Source of the DNA: Flavobacteriales bacterium
GTDB taxonomy: Bacteria; Bacteroidota; Bacteroidia; Flavobacteriales_F; PHOS-HE28
Direction: 5' to 3'
Assembly: GCA_023957375.1 (NCBI GenBank)
Contig: JAMLHB010000002.1
Coordinates: 186,001-250,000, forward strand
Length of the DNA: 64,000 nt
Each line of letters starts with the position of its first letter. Positions within the stretch are counted from its first letter, which is position 1. Made by a program: the position numbers and the translations under genes. This document shows positions 8,806 to 18,963 of this stretch, piece after piece. The notes under the pieces were generated by a model. That model searched no databases. It saw only the letters and a list, made by a program, of their open reading frames with translations, and had not been told where the DNA came from.

Positions 8806-8955
8806 TTATTCCAAGGCGTTCCTGACCACGTGGTCCTGCACTTCATTTGCCAAGGTAACCTGCAGCTTCGGCTCCCGCTACTTCACCTCTCGGATGCTCC
8901 ACTGCGCATTCGGATTGCGGGCCCATGCGCGGCGCGCGATGCCGTTGTCTTGCAT
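8806..8955 (-). pseudogene. Decayed 3'-end fragment of urocanate hydratase (copy 1)
   Basis: On the minus strand this stretch encodes NGIARRAWARNPNAQWSIR, identical over 19 residues to the intact urocanase at 13800-15830, then an in-frame TAG, then REPKLQVTLANEV and a native-like stop at 8806. It aligns with urocanase residues 631-676. The fragment begins immediately after the frame-restored stop of the PIN toxin gene (8957). It has no start region or catalytic part of its own, so it cannot encode an enzyme. Confidence 0.8.
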
Positions 8956-8988
8956 ATCATTCGCCTGCTTCCCGCAAGGCGGCAGTTC

Positions 8989-9411
8989 TCAAGGCATCAG
9001 AAAGATGGAAACCGGATGAAACGATCTTCTCGAGAATGGGGCCAACGCCGGGAGATGTCCACTGCGTTTGGCTTTGATCAGGATACCGATCGTACCCGTA
9101 TAGCTCAGTCCTAACCTTTCGGCCACTTTCCGTGCTTTTTGATCGTCGAGGATCAACGTGCTTGCTGCCAGTTCCATGGCCAATGCGATGGCACTGGCTT
9201 CTCCCCGGTCCAAGTGAAGCTCCAGCACGCGCTGCTTGCTCGGATCGGCAGGTTCCAAGACAGTGACCCAATCAGGCAATTCCTCACCGTACTCCTTGGC
9301 AATGACTGGCGTAGTGGTGATCTGCCCATATATCCGCGCCAACAGGGTGAGTTCCCCGATCTTGGAAAGGACGATCAGGCAACTCGTGTCCGCAATGATC
9401 GCCTTAGGCAT
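8989..9411 (-). CDS. PIN-domain (DUF3368-like) toxin, C-terminus frameshifted
   Basis: This is a 140-residue frame with the PIN fold pattern: ADTSCLIVL with the first metal-binding Asp, EASAIALAMELAASTLILDD with later acidic residues, and GLSYTGTIGILIKAK. Such proteins are Mg-dependent RNases in VapBC-like toxin-antitoxin pairs. The family's usual ending (VGPILEKI, GFHLSDAL, ALREAGE) is present, but in another frame that stops at 8957. One missing G around 9045-9048 explains this, so the complete gene would span 8957-9411. The truncated frame keeps all visible catalytic residues. The start overlaps the antitoxin stop by 8 bases, as in typical two-gene modules. Confidence 0.8.
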   Translation of the reverse strand: MPKAIIADTSCLIVLSKIGELTLLARIYGQITTTPVIAKEYGEELPDWVTVLEPADPSKQRVLELHLDRGEASAIALAMELAASTLILDDQKARKVAERLGLSYTGTIGILIKAKRSGHLPALAPFSRRSFHPVSIFLMP

Positions 9412-9634
9412 TGGCCACGTCGTGGGGCAGGTCCGATCCCGGATAGTTGAAGATCGAAACCTTGGCCTTGCCCAAAACTTCCGCGAAGGTGCGTGTGGTC
9501 AAGCCGGCAAGTTCTGCGGCTTGCCCCAATGACAGCTTGCCGTCCTCATACAGCTGGCTGGCAACGATGAAGGCAAGTTCCGTGGCAGAGATGTCCACAT
9601 GTTCCGGGATGTTGAGCGTGAGGGTCCTCATCAT
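9404..9634 (-). CDS. UPF0175 family antitoxin
   Basis: This small protein of about 76 residues starts at tandem ATGs at 9634/9631. It contains ELAFIVASQLYEDGKLSLG and QAAELAGLTTRTFAEVLG, the helix-turn-helix-like core of UPF0175, followed by a short tail ending SIFNYPGSDLPHDVANA. UPF0175 proteins are regularly paired with DUF3368 PIN proteins, exactly as here, where the toxin gene overlaps by 8 bases. The role is inferred: neutralise the PIN RNase and autoregulate the operon. The pair is bracketed by two urocanase 3' fragments. Confidence 0.85.
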   Translation of the reverse strand: MMRTLTLNIPEHVDISATELAFIVASQLYEDGKLSLGQAAELAGLTTRTFAEVLGKAKVSIFNYPGSDLPHDVANA

Positions 9635-9637
9635 TCT

Positions 9638-9645
9638 CAAAGTTA
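9638..9645 (-). promoter_or_regulatory. Bacteroidota-type -7 promoter element (TAACTTTG) of the TA module
   Basis: On the minus strand TAACTTTG matches the Bacteroidota -7 consensus TAnnTTTG exactly. It ends only 3 bases before the first antitoxin ATG, so a transcript starting at the usual distance would be leaderless or nearly so. A matching -33 TTTG at normal spacing is not clear, so this is a tentative call. Confidence 0.35.
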
Positions 9646-9729
9646 GGAACTTTTCCTTCCGTTCATTGGTCACCAAAGTTCAACCATGGCCAACGCAGCA
9701 CTAAATGGAACAGCACACCACCCTCCCCC

Positions 9730-9972
9730 TCACCAAGTGCCGTGGAGGGTTCTTTCCAACAGGTCGTTGCTAGTGTCGTTCGCTAAAGTCACTACCAGCC
9801 GCGGCTCCCGCTTCATCGCCTCGCGGATGCTCCATTGCGCGTTGGGGTTGCGGGCCCAAGCGCGGCGGGCGATGCCGTTGTTGACATCCCAGTGCAGCAT
9901 GGCCTTCAGGCGGTGATCGCTGTCGGCGCTGCCGTCGAGCACCATGCCGTGAGGCTTTGGGTTTGTGGGCAC
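9730..9972 (-). pseudogene. 3'-end fragment of urocanate hydratase (copy 2)
   Basis: An uninterrupted 80-codon frame whose residues 9-80 align with urocanase residues 608-676: GMVLDGSADSD, RLKAMLHWDVNNGIARRAW, ARNPNAQWSIR, AMKREPRL, VTLAN. Only the last 15 residues diverge. The enzyme's NAD-binding and catalytic parts are absent. The preservation of the frame may mean it is a recent duplicate. It lies just upstream of the toxin-antitoxin pair, and copy 1 lies just downstream, so the TA module sits between two direct repeats of the hutU 3' end. Confidence 0.8.
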
Positions 9973-10035
9973 ACCGTAAAGCCGAACCAGGGGATTGGTT
10001 GCATTAAGCGATTACCTTTCGGAATCATTCGACCT

Positions 10036-10914
10036 ATGAAGTATGCCCTGATCTTGGTTTTGTTGTTACTGACCGGGTCGAAGTTTTACGCCCAGGTCGG
10101 ACTCGTCAATGGAGATCTTGAGGATTACATAGATTGCCCCTCTGCACATGGCCAAATGGACTTGGCCGTAGGATGGTTTACCGCGATCATCACACCGGAC
10201 TTCTATAATTGTTCCTTCGTTTCAATTACCCAGTTCCCTTCAACCACCCAAGCGTATTCCGGGCAGGGATGGGCCGGATTTCTCTGCTCGGAAACGCTTC
10301 CGCCCAAAGCCGAGGCCATTGGTCAGCACTTGGCAGCACCGCTCCTGCCTGAGCATGATTACATGCTGAAGTTTGCCGCGAAGATCCCTACACAGGGCGA
10401 CTATATGAACAATTGCGGTGGCATTGCCGTGTACGGCTTCAAGTCGGACTTGGTCCCGTCAACCTCATACACGCACGCCTCAAGCCTGCCGGGCGCCATG
10501 TTCCTGGGTGAGTCGGAGCCGGTTTTGAACGTGAACTGGGAATTCAAGGAGATCGCGCTCAGCATTCCCGACACAGTGTCCCATATTGCATTGACGATTG
10601 CCGCCATTCCCTGGTGCCAGCAATACATTTTTGTGGATAGCCTTAGCCTTACCGAGGTGGACCAGATCGGGATCGTCAGCATCCTGCCCGACCCGGGTAT
10701 TTCGGTGCGTACCGTGCCCGGTACAGGCCAAGTTGGCGTTTATTGCGACCGGGGCATCGAACATCTGGTGATAACCGATGTGCTGGGTCGTATAATTCAT
10801 GAAGCTGCGCATGTCGCTCCTGTCTACACGATAGATCTGGAATACAATGGCATGGCATGGGTGTCTTGTTACACGGGGGGGAGGCGAAAAACAATTGGTA
10901 TTGTGCTGCACTGA
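10036..10914 (+). CDS. Exported protein with N-terminal NGDLEDY-type domain and degenerate sorting tail
   Basis: This is a 292-residue protein. The ATG at 10036 opens a clear signal peptide (YALILVLLLLTGSKFYAQ). The mature protein starts with VGLVNGDLEDYIDCPSA, a pattern I associate with N-terminal jelly-roll-like domains of Bacteroidota surface proteins (NGxFExY...CP). The last 70 residues (HLVITDVLGRIIHEA ... IGIVLH) resemble a shortened T9SS type A sorting domain but lack the PNP motif. It is the only plus-strand gene in the hutU-fragment island and converges on the beta-propeller gene. Function not recognised. Confidence 0.7.
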   Translation: MKYALILVLLLLTGSKFYAQVGLVNGDLEDYIDCPSAHGQMDLAVGWFTAIITPDFYNCSFVSITQFPSTTQAYSGQGWAGFLCSETLPPKAEAIGQHLAAPLLPEHDYMLKFAAKIPTQGDYMNNCGGIAVYGFKSDLVPSTSYTHASSLPGAMFLGESEPVLNVNWEFKEIALSIPDTVSHIALTIAAIPWCQQYIFVDSLSLTEVDQIGIVSILPDPGISVRTVPGTGQVGVYCDRGIEHLVITDVLGRIIHEAAHVAPVYTIDLEYNGMAWVSCYTGGRRKTIGIVLH

Positions 10915-10960
10915 ACACCGGCCATGGTGCCCGCGTTCCGCTTCTTGCCCAGGCTTGGGC

Positions 10961-13408
10961 CTATTGGATCACCAATCGCCGCAGTAACTGGATCTTTCCG
11001 GTGATCACCTGCACCACGTACAGCCCAGGTGCAATGCGGTCCCCCATGTTAAGTTCATGATGAAGAACACCATTCATCACGGTGAGTTGCTCTTGGAGCA
11101 CCCGGTGGCCGGCAGCATCATGGACCAATAACTGAGCATGGCCCCGATGGTTGGCCAGGCCTTCGATGTGAACCGTGGCCATGCCCGTGTTGGTTGGATT
11201 GGGGAAAAGCGCCATCGAAGTACTGTTTTCAGCGTTTAGCGCACTGATGCCAGTGGTGGCCGTATCCAAGCCGAATACTGCAAAACTCTTGCGCCATTCT
11301 CCGGATATGATCTCGAAACCTCCCGCAACGTGCAATCGATCGCTTTCCACGAGCAGGTCCGCAACCCCATAATCGGGTCCAAGGACAGGTGCCCACGAAG
11401 TGGCCTGCCCTGAGGAACGATCCAGTGCCGCCAACTTGCTGCGGGTTTCCCCTCCGATCTCGGTGAATCCCCCGCCAACGTAGACCACACTGTCCTTAAC
11501 GGCCAAGGCAAACACATTACCCTCCGCATTTGGGTTCCATGCAAATGCTTGTCCGGAAGATGCGTCCAGCGCAGCTATTCGGCTTCGTGGTTCCCCGCCG
11601 ATCACGTTGAAATACCCTCCGGCAAATACCGTATCCCCGTACAGGGCCAAGCAGAACACCTTGTTATCCGCGTTGGGGTTCCACGTTGTGGCCAGGCCGG
11701 TTTCGGCATCAAGTTCCGCTATGTAGTTGCGTGCTTGCCCCCCTATGCTGTCGAAACGACCTCCTGCATAAACCGAATTGCCGTTCACCATCAAGGCCAT
11801 GACATCAGGGTACTGGGAATATACGTTCGCATCGGGATTCCAGCCGGTGGCCAACCCCGTTACGGCGTCCAATGCGGCAATGCTGCTTCGCGCCTGTCCG
11901 CCAATGCTGTCGAATTGCCCGCCGGCATACACGGTATTGCCGCTTACCGCCACGGTGGTTACCCACGAATTGGCATGGGGGTCCCAAGATGTGGCTTGCC
12001 CTGTAACCGTGTCCAGCGCGGCTATGTAATGGCGTGATTGACCGCCTATGTCGGTAAATCTTCCACAGGCGTAGATCACGCCATCGTGGAACTCCAAGGC
12101 GTTCACGATGTCCTCGGCATCCGGGTTCCATGAGGTGGCTTTGCCTGTGCTGGCATCCATCGCCGCGACGTGATCGCGTTGGACACGGCCAATGCTGAGG
12201 AAGCTACCAGCGGCATACACGTTGTTGTTGGCTGCCGATATGGCGAATATCGTGCTTGCAGCATCCGGGTTCCAGGAGGTTGGTTGGCCGGTAATGGCAT
12301 CCACAGCGCCGATCATGTTCCGAACCTGCCCGTTGATGCTGGTGAATTGACCGCCGGCATAAACAACCCCGCCATCCACGGCCAGGGCAAGCACTTTGTT
12401 GTTGGCGCTCGGGTACCAGTCGTTTGCCAAGCCGGTTGCAGCATCCAAAGCAGCAAGTCGGTAACGCGCTTGGCCGCCGATCAGTGTGAAATCTCCACCG
12501 GCGTAAACTCTATCGCCGCTACAGGCCAAGGCATACACTGTTCCATTTGGGCTGGGATCCCACGAAGTGGCGTTGCCAACACTGGTGTCCAATGCCGCGA
12601 TCTTCCAGCGCGGTTGTCCGCCGATGGAACTGAAGTCTCCCGCCACGAAAACAGTTCCGCCGCCCATCGCCATGGCATAAACGTTCGGTGATCCCACGGT
12701 CATCATTGCATCCGGATCCCAGACGGTGGCCTGGCCCGTAGTGGTATCCAACGATGCAAAGTAATTCCGCGCCTGCCCACCGATCTGGGTAAAACGCCCT
12801 CCGGCATAGATCCGGCTGCCGTTCACGACCAAGTCGGACACCAGTTCATTTGCGTCGGGGTTCCATCCGCTCACTTGGCCTGTGGCAATGCCCAATGCTG
12901 CAATATGGTTGCGTGCTTGCCCACCGATCTGTGTGAAGCCGCCTCCCACGAACACCACGCTGCCGCTCACGGCCAAAGCGAGCACACTGCTGTTGGCACT
13001 GGGCGCCCAAGGGTGCAGGCTGCCATCCGCATTGATCCGGGCCACATATTGCCGGGGTTGGTTCCCTACCATGGTGAAGGAGCCGCCAATGAACCAACCA
13101 CCGGCACCATCCGCCGCAACGGCATGCACTGTACCGTTCGGCTTGACGAAGGCCGGATCGGGTTGGCCGGTGCTTGGATCTAAAAGGGCTCCGAAAGGCA
13201 AGTTGGGTCCGATGTGATGAAAATTGCCACCAACGTACACCACGCTCCCGGCCTCATTGGAGGTAATGGAATTTACTGTTCCATCGGTAACCCACCAGCG
13301 TTGTTGAAGGGTCTGTGTTAGCCCCGTGCATACCACGTGGAAGCCGATGGTAAAAAGCCACAAACGGTACCCGTGTTTGGCGTAGCAATGGAAAAGAAGG
13401 AACAACAT
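10961..13408 (-). CDS. Secreted beta-propeller-like repeat protein with T9SS type A sorting domain
   Basis: An 815-residue protein with signal-like N-terminus (RLWLFTIGFHVVCTGLTQ). It is built from about 14 repeats of roughly 48 residues, each of the form GGxFTxIGGQARNxIAALD followed by TGxATSWNPDANxxVxALAV. This resembles delta-60/WD-like propellers. The C-terminus has the T9SS pattern MALFPNPTNTGMATVHI, GLYVVQVITG, LLRRLVIQ. Such proteins are usually large surface proteins, and the repeat content suggests a binding or scaffold role, which is inference. It lies between hutU fragment copy 2 and intact hutU. Confidence 0.83.
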   Translation of the reverse strand: MLFLLFHCYAKHGYRLWLFTIGFHVVCTGLTQTLQQRWWVTDGTVNSITSNEAGSVVYVGGNFHHIGPNLPFGALLDPSTGQPDPAFVKPNGTVHAVAADGAGGWFIGGSFTMVGNQPRQYVARINADGSLHPWAPSANSSVLALAVSGSVVFVGGGFTQIGGQARNHIAALGIATGQVSGWNPDANELVSDLVVNGSRIYAGGRFTQIGGQARNYFASLDTTTGQATVWDPDAMMTVGSPNVYAMAMGGGTVFVAGDFSSIGGQPRWKIAALDTSVGNATSWDPSPNGTVYALACSGDRVYAGGDFTLIGGQARYRLAALDAATGLANDWYPSANNKVLALAVDGGVVYAGGQFTSINGQVRNMIGAVDAITGQPTSWNPDAASTIFAISAANNNVYAAGSFLSIGRVQRDHVAAMDASTGKATSWNPDAEDIVNALEFHDGVIYACGRFTDIGGQSRHYIAALDTVTGQATSWDPHANSWVTTVAVSGNTVYAGGQFDSIGGQARSSIAALDAVTGLATGWNPDANVYSQYPDVMALMVNGNSVYAGGRFDSIGGQARNYIAELDAETGLATTWNPNADNKVFCLALYGDTVFAGGYFNVIGGEPRSRIAALDASSGQAFAWNPNAEGNVFALAVKDSVVYVGGGFTEIGGETRSKLAALDRSSGQATSWAPVLGPDYGVADLLVESDRLHVAGGFEIISGEWRKSFAVFGLDTATTGISALNAENSTSMALFPNPTNTGMATVHIEGLANHRGHAQLLVHDAAGHRVLQEQLTVMNGVLHHELNMGDRIAPGLYVVQVITGKIQLLRRLVIQ

Positions 13409-13799
13409 GGCCGATCGGGATGAGTAATTCTTTGGGAATGGACAATCCGAAAGTTAACGGTTTGGATCTCCTGTTTTCCACACTCCAACGTATTAAGCCG
13501 GTAGCAAAGCAGCGGTCCATTCAAGGTTTGGGGCAAGCACGAGTGCAGTGGCAAAACCAATATCCAGTGCATCCTTTCACCATCATCGATCCCGGGTTTG
13601 GAAAGTCTGGGCCTTTATCAACGGCGCAAGTTGGCCAACTATGAACTGAGCTTCCATCCGGATAAGAGAACAGGTCCCGATACGCATCTCTGGTTGCGAT
13701 CCATTTCCGGAAAATCGGAATACCGTTCGTCCAGCTTCATCAGCAAGTTCTGGGTGCGTTTGCAGCCCGCCTTGGTGTGCGGCCGGTTGCTGCTGTCCC
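13409..13799. other. Intergenic region with no convincing gene
   Basis: This 391-base gap lies between the start of the propeller protein gene and the stop of hutU. Minus-strand frames covering 13639-13800 are open but match nothing I recognise and lack a plausible start. The region presumably carries the propeller gene's promoter, and may contain remnants from rearrangement at the hutU 3' end. Confidence 0.4.
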
Positions 13800-15830
<2,031 letters not shown>

Positions 15831-15979
15831 GCATTACAAGCCACGGCTTAGGTGCGGTGGCAATGGCGCGAAGTTCGTTATTGCATGGCTTTGGCCAGCA
15901 CCCGCGTCTTTTGCCAGCGCGGCACCCGGATCGTACTGGGCTGCGAATTGCCCAAGTCCGGGCGCAGGGGATGGGGACG

Positions 15980-17455
15980 TTATTTTTTGGCCACCTTCAC
16001 TACGGCTTTTCCATTCCCCGATGAGAGCGCGATCAAATAGATGCCTGGGTTGCCTTGCAGGGTTAATTCCAATCTTTCAGCCGATGAATATTGTTCGTAC
16101 TGTACTTCCCGCCCTAATGCGTTTCTCACAACGACCGTAACCTCATCGAACGATTTGCCCAACTGAATACTTAATGATCCCGTGGTCGGATTTGGGGACA
16201 AAACAAGATCGGTGTTCAAACTGTTTTCAAGAACACCCACGTTTCCCAACGTATATACTCTAACATGCCCTGCATCAGTTGCGTTCCCGTCATTATAAGG
16301 GGCTCCAATGGCCACGGTATGGGAATCGGGCATGCTTACTGACCAGCCGGATTGGTCATCTGCTGATTCCCCGTTCATGTCAGTTCCTTGTTGCACCCAT
16401 GCCGTACCGTTCCATGCATAGATGCGTACATGTCCGGCTTTGGTTCCGCTTCCGTCATTATCTGGCGCCCCAACGGCCACGGTGTTGGCATCAGGCATGG
16501 ACACCGCGTAGCCGGAATGGTCAAAAGCCGCTTCCCCAACTATCCCTGTTCCCTTTTGCACCCATGCGAATCCGTTCCATGTATAGATGCGCACCGCTCC
16601 GGCTTCGTATCCGTTTCCGTTGGTATCAAGGGCCCCTATGGCCACCGTATTGGCGTCCGGCATGCTCACTGACCAGCCACAATACTCACCGATACCGTAA
16701 CCGTCAATGTCAGTTCCTTTCTGTAGCCATGTAGTGCCGTTCCACGCATAAATGCGCACCTGGCCGTAGTATCCTGTTGGGCTATTGTGGGGAGCCCCAA
16801 TGGCCACGGTATTGGCATCGGGCATGCTCAATGACCAGCCGGATTCGTCACCGGCCGCTTCTGCGTCAATATCCTGACCTTTTTGCACCCATGCACTACC
16901 GCTCCAGTTGTAAATGCGAACATGGCCTGCGGAGTATCCGTTTGCTCCATTGTATGGAGCCCCAATAGCAACCGTATTGGCATCCGGCATGCTCAACGAG
17001 TGCCCGGAATGCTCGTAAGGATATTCTCCGTTGATGTCAGTTCCTTTTTGCACCCAAGCAGCGTCGTTCCATGTATAAATGCGCACATGGCCTGCATTGT
17101 CCGCGCTTCCGTCATTGTAGGGAGCTCCAATGGCCACGGTATTGGCATCGGGCATGCTCACCGACCTGCCAAAGTAGTCCAAGGATTCCTCCCCTACCAG
17201 GTCCGATCCCTTTTGCACCCATTCAGTACCGTTCCATGTGTATATGCGCACATGGCCAGCGTAGTTCCCGTTACCGGTATTGGCAGGAGCTCCGATGGCC
17301 ACGGTTTGGGCATCGGGCATACTTACCGAGTAGCCGGAATAATCATTATCTGCTTCCCCGTCGATATCCGTGCCTATTTGGGTTTGTCCGTTAAGTGTAA
17401 GGGTGCAGGCAAAAAATGCCAAGGTGCATAGAAGCAGGAGTTCACTGGTTCTCAT
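15980..17455 (-). CDS. Secreted seven-repeat FG-GAP-like protein with T9SS type A sorting domain
   Basis: A 491-residue protein, with ATG at 17455 giving signal peptide TSELLLLCTLAFFACTLTLN. Seven tandem repeats of about 55 residues follow, each containing SMPDANTVAIGAPYNDG and AGHVRIYTWNGTAWVQKG. The count matches a seven-bladed propeller of integrin-alpha/FG-GAP type. The tail is T9SS type A (LVLSPNPTTGSLSIQLG, NPGIYLIALSS, VVKVAKK). Base composition is less GC-rich than neighbours. It lies between intact hutU and the displaced hutU 5' fragment, so it is probably cargo of the same rearrangement. Ligand unknown. Confidence 0.83.
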   Translation of the reverse strand: MRTSELLLLCTLAFFACTLTLNGQTQIGTDIDGEADNDYSGYSVSMPDAQTVAIGAPANTGNGNYAGHVRIYTWNGTEWVQKGSDLVGEESLDYFGRSVSMPDANTVAIGAPYNDGSADNAGHVRIYTWNDAAWVQKGTDINGEYPYEHSGHSLSMPDANTVAIGAPYNGANGYSAGHVRIYNWSGSAWVQKGQDIDAEAAGDESGWSLSMPDANTVAIGAPHNSPTGYYGQVRIYAWNGTTWLQKGTDIDGYGIGEYCGWSVSMPDANTVAIGALDTNGNGYEAGAVRIYTWNGFAWVQKGTGIVGEAAFDHSGYAVSMPDANTVAVGAPDNDGSGTKAGHVRIYAWNGTAWVQQGTDMNGESADDQSGWSVSMPDSHTVAIGAPYNDGNATDAGHVRVYTLGNVGVLENSLNTDLVLSPNPTTGSLSIQLGKSFDEVTVVVRNALGREVQYEQYSSAERLELTLQGNPGIYLIALSSGNGKAVVKVAKK

Positions 17456-17601
17456 GTTCACTTTCTTCGCTAACACGAATACACGGCCTTAGCTACGGGT
17501 AAGTTAAGAAGACCTTCGTAAACACCATTGTGGCCGGGGGGAATTGCGCGACACAGGATGGGTTCCTTGTATGCACGCACTCGTTATGCCAAACGGTGCT
17601 G

Positions 17602-17768
17602 TTGCGCGTAGGCGTGTGGCTTACGGATGGATCCAGCGGCCGGGCAAGAGGGAGGACATCGGGAATGCCTTCACGAATGGACTGCTGGAAGAGTTCAAGG
17701 AGTTTGGCGGGTTCGGTGGGCATGCGTTCTGGCGCCGTAGCTTGGGTGCGGGGATGCGAAGTTCGTGA
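17602..17768 (-). pseudogene. 5'-end fragment of urocanate hydratase with upstream DNA
   Basis: Starting at an ATG at 17723, the minus strand encodes a near copy of urocanase residues 9-41: FQQSIREGIPDVLPLARPLD then PSVSHTPTR, against FQSAIREGIPDVLPPARPLD and PSVPHAPKR in hutU. Similarity continues upstream of the start: CGAACTTCG flanked by similar GTGC- and GC-rich stretches occurs before both copies. The frame then runs into unrelated sequence and stops at 17493. It is best read as a partial duplication of the hutU promoter and start. Confidence 0.75.
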
Positions 17769-17922
17769 TTGGGCGGAAAGCGCTTACGGCACAGCCGTTT
17801 CAGGGGAAAGCACCCGCGTTGCAAACGCGGGAGATTGGGGATAATTTGAGCAGGTTAAAAATCTTGATATTAATTGCATTTCATGTCGCTAACGGTTTGA
17901 AATGCGGCAGCACCGGTATCTG

Positions 17923-18771
17923 TCATTTGTTAATTCGTATCCAATATGAACCACCATGTTTCTCAACTTCTTTTAAATTATCATGATTCCAAATCGGAGA
18001 AATTAAATCAGAAAGTTCTTTATCCTCGGAAATGAAATAATTTGGCAATATCGTATCATATCTTTCTGGATCCGCCAATAAATACATGGCCAATCCATAC
18101 TGTTCTGAATAAAATCTATCACACATAAACTGAGGATAATCATATGGCAAATAAATGTCATGAATATGGACTATCACACCCTTTTTCAATCGTGGAAGAA
18201 TCTCCAAATAGAAAACCATCGAATCGGAATTCGGCAAAATCCGGTGCGAGTTATCGACGAACAGAATATCATCTTTATCTAATTCGTTCAAAATGTTAAT
18301 ATCGATGTTTTCAAATGGTTCTCTTATAACCCTGCTAGCCAAATTATCAATTTCTGCACGAGGCATTGGGTCTATTGATATAATCTCAGTCACCAATTTT
18401 TGCTCAGTTTTTGCTTTGTACGCAACTTTTGTTGAGTTTCCTGAACCAATTTCAATGTATCTTTTAGGCTTAAATTCAGAAATAAAGGTGTAAATTCCAA
18501 TAATATCAAGCCCCGGTAAGAAACCATTATTCCATGAAGGTTTGGTTGAATCAGTTTCCTTGCTTGAATCCTGAATTGCCCAAATTTTATCTTTATATGA
18601 TAATGACTTATTTATCAAGTTTCTATATATCTCCCGATTTGCATCAATAATCTTGTATAAAGCCCGATGTGGCGGTTTTCCGTGTCCATATCTTGGCCTG
18701 AAATCTACTTTATACTCAAGAAATAGATTTTGAAACCTTGGGTTCAGAAATCTGTAAATCTGTTTTATCAT
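17923..18771 (-). CDS. Class I SAM-dependent methyltransferase-like protein (AT-rich, probably acquired)
   Basis: A 282-residue protein with the Rossmann SAM-binding motif YIEIGSGNSTKVA, a following acidic loop (ISIDPMPRAEID), DDILFVDNSHR at the motif III position and VHIHDIYLPYDYPQF. These are typical of Methyltransf_24-like enzymes found with surface glycan or secondary-metabolite genes. The substrate cannot be told. The coding sequence is strongly AT-rich (about one third GC by eye) and uses codons such as AAA, ATA and TTA, unlike everything else here. Recent horizontal transfer is the simplest explanation. It stands alone next to the hutU 5' fragment. Confidence 0.8.
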   Translation of the reverse strand: MIKQIYRFLNPRFQNLFLEYKVDFRPRYGHGKPPHRALYKIIDANREIYRNLINKSLSYKDKIWAIQDSSKETDSTKPSWNNGFLPGLDIIGIYTFISEFKPKRYIEIGSGNSTKVAYKAKTEQKLVTEIISIDPMPRAEIDNLASRVIREPFENIDINILNELDKDDILFVDNSHRILPNSDSMVFYLEILPRLKKGVIVHIHDIYLPYDYPQFMCDRFYSEQYGLAMYLLADPERYDTILPNYFISEDKELSDLISPIWNHDNLKEVEKHGGSYWIRINK

Positions 18772-18963
18772 ACTTTAAAGTTCGATTAGTTTTTCAGTGT
18801 CGTTTTTACTATGGTTGCCAACAAGGCACATGCGCAAATCCTCGTCCATTCCACCCTGTGTGGGAAATATACGAAGCTCCCGGTTCCATGGAACGGATGC
18901 AAGGTACTCCAGAGGCCGTGGGTTTGTTGCGCATGCGTTGTTGAAGTTACCTAGGCGAGGCCA

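Noticed and set aside
9095-9115. tRNA-like stretch (GTATAGCTCAGTC)
   Set aside because: No cloverleaf can be drawn around it and it lies inside the PIN toxin coding sequence.
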